Source: Asterias rubens
Taxonomy: Eukaryota > Echinodermata > Asteroidea > Forcipulatida > Asteriidae
DNA: 64,000 nt
Direction of reading: 5' to 3'
Assembly: GCF_902459465.1 (NCBI RefSeq)
Contig: NC_047062.1
Location: 32,358,673-32,422,672 of the forward strand
Both the position numbers and the translations under genes were made by a program. This document shows positions 36,108 to 45,435 of the stretch, one piece after another. Below the pieces are notes generated by a model, which was not told the origin of the DNA, did not search any database, and was given only the letters and a program-made list of their open reading frames with translations. Within the stretch, counting starts at the first letter, position 1. Every line of letters starts with the position of its first letter.

Positions 36108-36301
36108 TTTAAATACCCAATCACACTGAACTCGTTCCCACTGCGTTCTGAAAATGTAGTCCTGTTGCAAGACGATAGTAATGTGCGCGACATGGAGAGA
36201 GCGAACGGGGGATCGCAATAGTCAAGTGATGTGTATAAAAACATCTTGCATCACGACTACATTTTTTCAGAAAGTGCTGGGGTATAAAATATAGAAAATA
36301 C

Positions 36302-37702
36302 TTACGACAAATGGGTGTATTCTGAGACCAACAACTGAGCATTGCCACAAGGCCTGTCAGTCTTCTGTTCACAGTCCATGCCTCGTTTGAATGACTCTAT
36401 GGCTTGTCGGTGTTCACCTTTGACGCAGAGACACATCCCCTTGACTTTATGACAGTTGGGGTTGTCTGCCCCATCCTGACACGCCTCCACCTTAGAGCAC
36501 GTTTCCAGAGCTTTTTCGTTGTACTCTATAAGTGATGCACGGCTGGTGGATGTCTTAGCGAGTAGATAGTAGACTTCAGCAAGGTTGATAAAATCCCAAG
36601 GTGAAACATGTTCTTTCAAGATGAACTCTAAGTCATCTTTAGCCTTAAGGAGATGATCACGGTTAGGGGGTGGTCCTCGTCGGTGTCTTTCAGCGGTCTT
36701 CTGTTCATATTTGAATTGCTTCAGCAACATATCAGCCCTGGTGGAGTAAGCATGGAAGTTGTGCTTGGATCCATCTAGATCGATAGATTTATTTAAGTAA
36801 TCTATCGCCCCATTGAAATCGTGGTCACGGTAACTGAAACTAGCAAGGCGGGTATATATACTGGCTCTTGATGGGTAGTCCACTGCAAGTTCTAATGCTT
36901 TTTCAAAACACCTTTTTGGATCTTGAATGAACTGAACTAGATCTTGAGGCACTTGGCCTACACGAATCTTACGACGAGTTGCCTCTGCTGATACAAGCCC
37001 AATGCGACAGTAGGCTTCGCTTTTCATATCACTATCTGCTGATGCGCTGTTGATTACGGCGTGATTATTTCTGACTGTGATTTGCAAATTCTCTTTTGCG
37101 CCCACTTGTTTTGTACTTCGTGACTTCAGTATCTTCATGCTTGCCAGTCCAATGCCCAAATGCCAGTCATCTTTTTCTTTATCATCTACCAGGTTGCCAG
37201 CCAAGTCCATCGCCATGTTGTAGAGCTTTATGGCCGTGCTGTATCGTTCGTGCGTCACTGTCTCGTGATAGTTTTCGTAAATGAACGCGAAGGCCTGCTC
37301 AGCATATCGTCTTCCTTGCTTCTTTTTCTCCGTTTCTGAAGAGACATCAGGGCCAAGGTTGCTTGCTGCAATCCCTGCACCAGACGTAACATACTCCTCA
37401 GCAGACATAGCCGGTATGTCAACGTAGTCAATGTTGGCCTTTGCGTTCAGATTGCCCGGGTCTTCATTCAGAATCTTCCTGAAGTAACTTTTCGCTTCTT
37501 CTACTCTATTTCCTCCTCTGAAGGCGAGGACACCGAGAAGATTTCGAATTGCATGGCGTTCGGGACGATTTGTTTTGTAGTCCAAGAAACGCTTTAAAGT
37601 GTCTGCTTTGTAATCTGTTGTTATTGGGTCTAACGGTTGACCTTCAGTATTGATAACCAATGGCAATTTGAAATGGCCGTCTGGAAAATCAGCTGCAGCC
37701 AT
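36302..37702 (-). CDS. TTC22-like tetratricopeptide repeat protein
   Basis: A single long minus-strand exon reads 466 codons from the ATG at 37700-37702. The frame stays open upstream to 37747, but an acceptor (CAATGCAG) at 37722 suggests a spliced 5' UTR and the Met of MAAADFPDGHF as start. TPR-like helices are visible at residues about 50-95 (RHAIRNLLGVLAFRGG...DPGNLNAKANI), 265-320 and 345-445 (NRDHLLKAKDDLEFIL, HKVKGMCLCVKGEHRQAIESF). These match the order of blocks I recall in vertebrate TTC22, a poorly known TPR protein whose role is not established; TPRs bind partner proteins. The human protein is about 100 residues longer at the C-terminus. The stop here (TAA) sits inside a perfect GTAAGT donor after 36306, so a further exon downstream is likely and the listed end may not be real. 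Confidence 0.7.
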   Translation of the reverse strand: MAAADFPDGHFKLPLVINTEGQPLDPITTDYKADTLKRFLDYKTNRPERHAIRNLLGVLAFRGGNRVEEAKSYFRKILNEDPGNLNAKANIDYVDIPAMSAEEYVTSGAGIAASNLGPDVSSETEKKKQGRRYAEQAFAFIYENYHETVTHERYSTAIKLYNMAMDLAGNLVDDKEKDDWHLGIGLASMKILKSRSTKQVGAKENLQITVRNNHAVINSASADSDMKSEAYCRIGLVSAEATRRKIRVGQVPQDLVQFIQDPKRCFEKALELAVDYPSRASIYTRLASFSYRDHDFNGAIDYLNKSIDLDGSKHNFHAYSTRADMLLKQFKYEQKTAERHRRGPPPNRDHLLKAKDDLEFILKEHVSPWDFINLAEVYYLLAKTSTSRASLIEYNEKALETCSKVEACQDGADNPNCHKVKGMCLCVKGEHRQAIESFKRGMDCEQKTDRPCGNAQLLVSEYTHLS

Positions 37703-39419
37703 GTCGATTGGTAGAACTGACCTGCATTGGGAAAATAATGTTAACAATAACTATTATTGAAACCTTGTTTTTGGTTTGTGGTAACACCATGTGTGTATCT
37801 ACAGGTAGATTTTGTTCTTTTGAGAATTGTCTTGCTTTATGTTTTACTACCGAGTATAGATTTCCGGCGCTCGGGAGACTTCTCCAGTTCTGAAAAGAAC
37901 CGTCTTGCTTTCTAACTACAAGGGACCAATTTCAGAAAAGTATCGCTTAACAGAAAAGTATCAATCTGTTTAGCCGGTGCCCCGATCATTCTTTGCTTAG
38001 CAAAGAAATTTCTCTAGTAATATTACTGCTATTTGAATTTGGGCCCCGGGCGGAATGTTCAGAAGTCTTTTGCTTAGTGGATCTCCAGGGGACTTGTAAC
38101 TTTACTACGGACTGGTTCTTAATTGGTTTCAACGTTTTGACGAGCTTGCTTTTAAACAATTTGAAAAACTGGAAAAACTATTCAATATGTAATTGACCGG
38201 GAAGTAGATTGCTTATTATACCCCCATCACACCGAACTCGTTCTCACTACGTTTTGAACAATGTAGTCTCGGTACAAGCAGCGTTATTCAAATACATGTA
38301 TCACTCGACTATTGCGATCCCTTGCTCGCTGTAGACAATATGTGTTTTTCTGCGTTGTTGATTGGCTGACCATGCATGAAGTCATGCATTGTGACAATTA
38401 TTTCTCACAGCTACATGGGTTTTTCCCAAATCTGTGCTCAAGATTGTGAAATAGCAGCATTTTCGAAAATGTATATCGACCCCATTCAGGCTTACATTTC
38501 TATAGCCGCTTTAATACTGCGATGTAGCGTGAGTAATAATGTGATGTTTGGTAGACTTGTCCCAAGGACAAAGACAGGCACGTGTTTTACAGACCAAATG
38601 ATTTCATTGGATAAACGTGCTGTGACGTATGCTTTCCATATCTGGATTATGATTGGTCCGGTCTTCGTCTGCATGCATTAGTACGTGTGCATTGTGTTGT
38701 GTACATCGTTTTAGTGTTGTATTATCACTAAATGTAATACAATAATGGAGGTATAATGTATGTGTATATGTGCGTGTGAATTGAGTGAGAATCTCCGCGT
38801 CAAATAAACGCGAGGTCAAAGGTAAATTGTATGAATCCGGACTTCTGGTAAGGCTGGTATCTGGCGTAACTCATACGCGCTCGAAGTTTGACGTCAAACG
38901 TTCAGGCCTGGTTGTTATGCTGATCGTTGTTAGCTGGAATTTCATGTCATATACATTGCTTGTGATTGTATTTAGCTTAGCATAACAATTGAATGAAATC
39001 TTGGCCGTTAATCAAGTTTTACAAAGCAAGGATTATTTTTAGCTTATAGTTAAGCAGCTATGAAATCGGGCCTTAATGGCTATAGGCCTACTGCAAAAAA
39101 TTGTGTGTTAAAATTTACAACTTGGGTGTACCGAAGAGAGATTCATATTGCTTTTCATTTCATTTCAGAAACGTTTAAGCACTTTAAAAAGCAAAACAAT
39201 ATTGTTACAAGAAAACTACTCGGTGGAGGCATACACATAAGAAGCCGAAGCTTATAGACGGAATTTCTTTTAAAACACAACCAAAAATTTAATCATATAA
39301 ACATTACTAAAAAGGAAATGAAACATTTAAAAGACAAAACACAACAAAACAAACCAATGAAACAGAACCAGACAAACGGAGTGGACATAATCTTGATAGA
39401 CATTAGATGTAAAAAGACA

Positions 39420-39715
39420 CCGGTAAAGACATTGGAAGACCAGTCTGCTCACTTGGTGTATCTCAACATATGCATAAAATAACAAACCTGTGAAAATTTG
39501 AGCTCAATCGGTCGTCGAAGTTGCGAGATATTAATGAAAGAAAAACACCCTTGTCACGCGAAGTTCTTTCTCGAAAACTAAGTTACTTCATCAGAGGGAG
39601 CCGTTTCTCACACTGTTTATACACTCAACCTCTCCCCATTACTTGTTACCAAGAAAGGTTTTATGCTAATAAATATTTTGAGTAATTACCAACAGTGTCC
39701 ACTACCTTTAAAACA
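39420..39715 (-). mobile_element. MITE ~380-bp family, shortened copy
   Basis: In reverse orientation: the end AATTACCAACAGTGTCCACT ACC is at the right, and GGTGTATCTCAACATATGCA, the TCGTCGAAGTTGCGAGATA block and CTCGAAAACTAAGTTACTTC are kept. The paired GAGACCTC segment is missing. Confidence 0.7.
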
Positions 39716-40404
39716 AGGGGTAATGCAAGCAAAATAAAGCACAAAAGTGAACGATATATTGGGAAAGATGGTTCTTGAAAGTGGTTTTAAATCGGCCAAC
39801 TGACGGTTTCACAGACTGACTGAGTCCATTCCAATAGATGAGGTCCATGAAAACGAAGATAATTAATATCTTCAACACCAATGTATATCTCTCAAACAAC
39901 TCGAAAGTGATTATACAGTAGATGGTTCAATGGATGGTATCGCAGTTTAGATTTGCATTATCATAATTTACCATTCGCATGTATGAAATTATTTTTTACA
40001 TATATAAAAAAAAGTAGTTTCTACAAGACTCTACCACCAGAAAGCTTGTGTTTTTGTAGTTCAACAACATTTGGATGGGTCGCACACTCCAAGACATTCG
40101 ACAAAAGGGTTAGTACTTACACAGATCCTCGAAGATATCCGCACAAGATGACAGGAACACAAAATGTTAGGTGTTTAGACGAAAGCCACCAGCAAAAAGT
40201 GATTACATGAGCCGCACCTTTTTTGTATGACGTTGTATGACATAATGTGATTGTGTGCGTTGGAAGAATCCATAGTCAAAGCCATAACATGAAACTTGTT
40301 TATAACCGTGTCACTCAAAACTGTGCGTTGTTGGCTTAGTTACATATTGCTCACCAGGGGTTTTTCCATGTTCTTTGTTCAAGATTGTAAAACAAGGAAA
40401 TTTG

Positions 40405-40580
40405 GCATTTTCCGATAGCCTTTCGCTTTGGATTCGGCTCCAGACAAGCTTGGCCCCGCGGATGTTTTGACAATATTGCACGTGATTTGCGTATACGCGC
40501 TCAGGGCTTCAGACCTTCGGGAGAGAGGACGGAGCCTGAAGCCGAATCCAAAGCCGAAGCCGTGGTTTCGAAAAGGGCCT
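40405..40580. mobile_element. MITE-like element, second GGCTTCGG copy
   Basis: It has GCTTTGGATTCGGCTCC at the left and GAAGCCGAATCCAAAGCCGA AGCCGTGG at the right, inverted with respect to each other. The middle shares GGCTTCAG and CTTCGGGAGAGAGGAC with the copy at 35891-36107. Confidence 0.65.
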
Positions 40581-40959
40581 GTGTTAGGTCACAATGAACT
40601 TGAATAATCGCCTGAAATCGAATGATTTCTCACGTGACAGATTTCTAAAGATTGTTTACCATTTGGATCTGTATAGCCCCTGGCTCTATAACATTGGCAA
40701 GAGTATTCACATCACACATAACTTTAGGTATACAGTTTGCTGTGGTTGGAAAATCCCTATGAAAACTTTGCATGCAAATGCTAAAAATTTTTTTTTATAT
40801 AGATATGAGTATACAAATTCGATTTGATCTCGCGAGTCAAAGTTCAATGTTTGAAAACAGTGAAAACATTGGAATTGTACACCTTTTTGCCCTCGTGTCT
40901 GCATTGAACGATTGAGCTTAAACTTTCACGGTGTCATTTCGTGTATATGTTGGGTAACA

Positions 40960-41277
40960 TCACTGGTGAAGACCAGTCTTCTTTGGTGTATATCAACATT
41001 AATGCATAAAATAACAAACCAGTGAACATTTGAACTCAATTTGTTGTCAAGGTGTGAGAGAATTATGGACGAAAAAACACACTTGTCGCACAGGAAATTC
41101 GAGACCTCGGCTGAGGTCTCGAATTCAATTCAATTAGTGAGGAATTACCTCTTTCAGAGGCACTGTTTCTCACAATGTATTATACCATCAAAAGCTCTCC
41201 ATTCCTCGTTACCAAGTAGTTTTTTTTTATGCTAACAACTATTTTGAGTAATTACCAATAGCGTCCAGTGCCTTAAA
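40960..41277 (-). mobile_element. MITE ~380-bp family, reverse copy
   Basis: It contains GGTGTATATCAACATTAATG, GAGACCTCGGCTGAGGTCTC (a near-perfect inner palindrome), CTCTCCATTCCTCGTTACC, and the end AATTACCAATAGCGTCCAGT GCC. Confidence 0.75.
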
Positions 41278-41604
41278 GCAGAAAAAGTTACTCGCCCATT
41301 TCATGCTAGGCAAAATTTTGCAGGATACCAGTCACATATTGTACGTCTTATGGTATTTTGCTGGTTAGAATAATTTCAGTCACCCACATCGTTTGTAAAC
41401 TAATAACTTTGATTTGCTATAATTTTCCCGCATTCTGGACACTTGCTCCTTTTCCTGCTTTGAATGGATATGGTTTTGTTTGTACTTGTTTATGCCCGGA
41501 TGAAGAAGATCCAGTACCTACTAATATTTATATTATATAAATTACAAACTATTATTTGCCTCAGCTCATGTTTTCACGGTTTGGATTGTGTGTTTTTTGT
41601 ACAG

Positions 41605-42776
41605 TTGACGCTGGACTGGTCGACCGATCTATTCGGATGTATGGAAGATGAACATACTTGTGAGTAGTTCAAATTATTGAGGATATACGCCACACAGTGG
41701 CAATGCCATGGTCGCGTAACATATCAGTTACCAACCCTTAACCCCAACCCAACCCAATCGCCACCCTCCTATAAACATCTGTGGATTATTTCTCTCACGA
41801 AACACTTTACTTATGCTAGGTGTCAGTCGGACTGAAGGAATATGCGGTGATGAATGGGGCTTTTTCATTTTTTGTTACAAGGAGAAACAAGTCGAAGACT
41901 TACTTTTTAGTGACTGCTCTATAGTATGTGCCAAAAACCAACTGATGATATTACGGTCGGGGTTAAGGTTCAGCAGGATGTCGAAACTATAGGGGCCTAT
42001 ACGGTAATCGAAACGATGCGTTTAGAAAGTCTCATTTCAAAGCTATTAGGCCGACTGCATGTAAATATATTTTAATTGCGACAACCAAATAATGATCTGA
42101 TTAAAAACACACTTTGCTGCTCAACTATTCGTTCTCTAAACTCATGTGTTTGATTTGTTCTTGTGTTTTGGCTGATGATTATTACAGGTTTATTGGGAGC
42201 GTTTTGTGGTCCATGCTTAGCGTGTTCTCTTGCCCGGCAGCTTGGGGAATCGTGGCTGGTCGTTGCGTGTGTGCCCGGTGGCGTCACAGCGTTACGAACT
42301 AAACTCAGGATGCAACAGAACGTCGAGGTGCGAATCTCATTCTTTCCCCAATATCTTAATTGCATGAACCTGCTTTAATAAAGTTGCATGCAAACAAAAA
42401 AAGGGGGAGTGCTCGTACTTGTTTGCTTGTCTGTTGCTTACTTGGTATATTTTAATTCATTGAAACAAAAATAAAAATTACGAAAAGGGTCTTTAATCGA
42501 TCAAGCTTATAAATCAAATAAATCACCAACAGCTGCCTTTAAGAATGATCCAAACTTGGTTGATTATATTTGGGATAATATTGATGTAGTGTAAAATTGA
42601 TTTTGTCTATGTAGGGCTTACTGAGTGAAAGTCCATTATTTGATTGTGATTTGTTATCTCTTTAATTTAAGGGTTCTGTTTGTGATGACTGTCTGAAATT
42701 AACTTGCTGTTGCCCTCTGGCCCTTTGCCAGATGGCTCGTGAGTTGGATAATGCAGAGATAGGCCGTGTGGGGTGA
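41605..42776 (+). CDS. PLAC8/cornifelin-like cysteine-rich protein (5' exon missing)
   Basis: Three exons join in phase: 41605-41659, 42188-42327 and 42672-42776, reading 99 residues to the TGA at 42774-42776. The conserved PLAC8 pattern is complete: DWSTDLFGCMEDEHTC, LLGAFCGPCLACSLARQLGE, GGVTALRTKLRM, GSVCDDCLKLTCC and CPLALCQMARELD. PLAC8 proteins are small cysteine-rich proteins; animal members are linked to cell growth and differentiation, fungal and plant relatives to cell size and metal transport. The first exon with the start codon is not found; the reading frame begins at phase 0 with LTLDWS, and the only Met in exon one is inside the motif. Conserved CC doublets in the third exon may form a membrane-associated segment. 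Confidence 0.88.
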
Positions 42777-43933
42777 CAAGAACCAGGCTACCACTTCATG
42801 ATGCCATCATCCCAAAATAAATCCTAAGGTCGACAGACAGGTGCCCAATGTCATAGAGCTGCTTAGGCAAAAAAATATTGCTTAGTGATTGTCTGCTAAG
42901 CAGAAATAAGCAGGATACCAGTCACAAATTGTGCTTGTGACATATAGTAGTTTGGCTGCAGCCGATTTCACAAAATGCTAAGATTAATCCTATCTCGAGT
43001 TAGGACGAGTTACCTGTCCTAACTTAGGATGGGTTCAATGCGCCCTCACGTCTTTGGATATGGAATTTAACTCGTTCCAAGTCCTAAGATTAATCCCGAG
43101 TTAGAAAGAGTTTGTAGAAATAGACAACTGGTAACCCTATTCCAGTAAGCCTGATTTTTTTATGCTTGGCTACTTTTTGTGATTAAGCTAAGGAGCTCTA
43201 TGAAATTGGCTCCAGAATTGTACATAAATATTTGGAAACAGCAACAACTTTGTACATTTTGTACAGATGCCAGACTTAACTTTAATATGACTTAATGAAG
43301 ACATCCTCGTATTCAACACTGTGGAAAATAATGTATGCCTTAACTTTGTTTTTAATACATGTTTAAAAGTTGTCAATACATGTCAACGGGTCTTCACTTT
43401 TTTATTAAAATAATTTGTTAACAAATTTAGGGAGTTGCTTTTAAAGATTTTATCTTTAAAAAAAGAATATGCATGTTGCCCATTAAATTTAACCAAATGT
43501 CTGGCACAAAGCCTTCTTTGGTCACAAAGAGAATGCTCAATTAAAAATTCCTCTGACTACATCTAGTGTTGCTATCACATACTTAATTGAGATTTCTGTA
43601 GGTGTGTTTATCTTCTCTTTATGCAACTAATATAAGAAAGTTTGCCCGTTTTCAACATGTGCGTTGTCTAATTGTAAAACTAAACTTCTTTCAGATACCA
43701 TTTCCCATGGAAAAACTCCCCCAACCCAACTCCAAACATATCCTCTCATACCCTAGCCTTTTGTCAAGGCCTTCGTAGCTCGGAAAGCTTTGTAATACCA
43801 CTATCCCCAGTGACTGGAAGGGGAGAGTGGCGGCAGTTGCTACTTGACTCGAGTGTAAGGTCTCCTCTCCAGTCGCTTGGGATCACTGCTCTCAAAGCTG
43901 TTCAAGCCAAGAGAGCCTTGACAAAAGGCTACT

Positions 43934-44265
43934 TCGTCGTGTGCCCGGCAAAAGGGCGTAAGGCCTTACGCCCTTTTGCCGGGAACATAAAGTAGTTCGT
44001 CCCAGTAACAAAAGGACGTAAGCAACAAAATGGCTCCTGACATGAAAAATATGTCATTTTTGTTTGTTCTTTTGCTAGAATTACCCTGAAGACATGTTTC
44101 CCCATTCCCCATGCAGAATTTAACCTTTCTAGAATGACTTTTGCATGGCAACAAATTTACCAAACTTTCCCGCTCATAATTCTTGAAACACAAATTTTAA
44201 CATAAATTGCTTACGTCCTTCTGCCGGGAACTTTCCCTTACGTCCTTTTGCCGGGCACACGACGA
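43934..44265. mobile_element. MITE with 28-bp inverted ends and a nested palindrome
   Basis: Left end 43934-43961 starts TCGTCGTGTGCCCGGCAAAA; the right end 44238-44265 is its reverse complement with one mismatch in 28 (GGGCGTAA against GGACGTAA). A perfect 34-bp palindrome (two arms of 17) occupies 43947-43980 with centre TAAGGCCTTA. A second inner pair is AAAAGGACGTAAGCAA near 44008 and TTGCTTACGTCCTTC near 44207. Confidence 0.88.
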
Positions 44266-45129
44266 CTTATTCCCCAGTGCATCTCACTTTCCATAAAACT
44301 GGAACTTTTCGATGTAAATAAAAGCTGTTTATAGACTGTAAATATACAATTAATAAATACAAAACAAATCTTAAAATGACATATAGTAAAACCTGAGGTA
44401 ATAAAAACTAAACAGGAAAATTTCCTAAAGTCTTGTTATTCAAAACAATGCGCAGTAGATTGTGTAATAATGTAGATGTATCAGGCCTCAAAATAGCAAA
44501 TAGTGCATTAACCCTTAGGTGCACAGATTTATTGTTAAAAGACAAAAAAAGAACATGTTCAATCGTGTTTTTCTCATAATTGTTCAATGGCACCCCCTGT
44601 TGAACATCACACCAACGAAAGCTCAACATTCGCTCGAAACAATCGAATGAAGGCGGTATATTTAGGGGTTGTAGTTTTAAGTTTTGACTTTTTATAAAAG
44701 TCCAATTTGGCGTGTTTTTGGTGGTCGTTACCAACCGCCTTGTGGACGAACGGGTTAAGCGCTTATTCAACCCTACTAACAATTCAATACATAAACCCAT
44801 GATCATATTGAAGGTAGGTTGAGTAGTCTAAGAACATCTGAGCTAATCTGTAAATTTTCTATAAAACAACAAAAATGTGAAAATGGTCCTCAATGATTTT
44901 GTCTGTATAAAGTAATCATAAATAAAAAGTTCACTACTATGCAGCTAATGTCTGTTTCATTTTAATAATATAGACGAAGAATTTCTCTTCCATAAACACT
45001 GCTGAACATAATAAGCAAAGTAAAAGGCAGTTCTTGCAAACTGATGAGTGATTTAACAATGTTAATCCATTGTAACTGTGAAACACACACTTTCAAAACT
45101 CAATTATGAAATACATGTATGTTTCTCTA

Positions 45130-45400
45130 ATATTGAGTGGTCAGATACAAAAGGAGCGTTGACTGTGTATTGTGAACATGCATGCACCACATGATATCAA
45201 AAGGATTGCATGCTGGCCTAGTTTTCAAAACCACAGTGGATGGTATTGAATGGTCAGACAGTAGGAGGGTTGACTGTGTACTGTGTTGATGGAGTCACCA
45301 CATGATATTATTATAACAGGCTGGCATAGTTTATCACTTAAAAACTATAGCAGATTGGTATTGAGCGATCAGACAGTACGGTCAATCAATTTAATAATAA
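45130..45400. repeat. Satellite block next to UBAC2 3' end
   Basis: Two to three units of the GGTCAGACAGTAGGAGGGTT satellite lie just beyond the UBAC2 stop codon (45436), probably inside its 3' untranslated region. Confidence 0.75.
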
Positions 45401-45435
45401 CCTTAAAATACCCAATGTCTCTGTGAAACTTTTCA

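Larger units (their letters stand above)
24400..36301. other. 12-kb gene-poor stretch rich in repeats
   Basis: I found no gene I can defend here. It holds GGTACTA repeats (25015-25085), satellite blocks (25680-25960, 26700-27440), a long hairpin (25948-26106), MITE copies (28060-28416, 33194-33575), SINE pieces (28440-28870), a TGACGTCA tandem block (32290-32480) and MITE ends at 35891-36107. A 138-residue open frame at 29458 is listed separately. A missing 3' exon of the TTC22-like gene might lie here. Confidence 0.5.
37703..41604. other. Non-coding stretch between TTC22-like and PLAC8-like genes
   Basis: No gene resolved. It contains a dispersed repeat at 37770-37915 (GGTTTGTGGTAACACCATGT, also begun at 54708), MITE copies at 39420-39715 and 40960-41277, and the GGCTTCGG element at 40405-40580. 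The promoters of both flanking genes, which point away from each other, and the missing first exon of the PLAC8-like gene should lie here. Confidence 0.5.
42777..45435. other. Intergenic stretch between convergent PLAC8-like and UBAC2 genes
   Basis: Both flanking genes end here. I see the AGCTCTATGAAAT repeat (42850-43215) with a TCCTAACTTAGG hairpin repeat nested at 42955-43105, the MITE at 43934-44265, and a satellite block at 45130-45400. A 132-residue minus-strand open frame at 44408-44806 has no family I know and no splice partner, so I do not call it. AATAAA strings near 44321 could serve PLAC8. Confidence 0.5.

Noticed and set aside
24400-36300. Search for a new multi-gene system in the gene-poor interval
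   Set aside because: I looked on both strands for neighbouring open frames with shared motifs, long repeats with regular spacers, or transposase and reverse-transcriptase motifs. I found only satellite, MITE and SINE sequence and isolated short frames.
44408-44806. 132-residue minus-strand open frame
   Set aside because: It has no motif I recognise and no splice sites linking it to a neighbour. It was considered as a reverse-transcriptase fragment because of its length and basic start, but no diagnostic motif such as YxDD is present.
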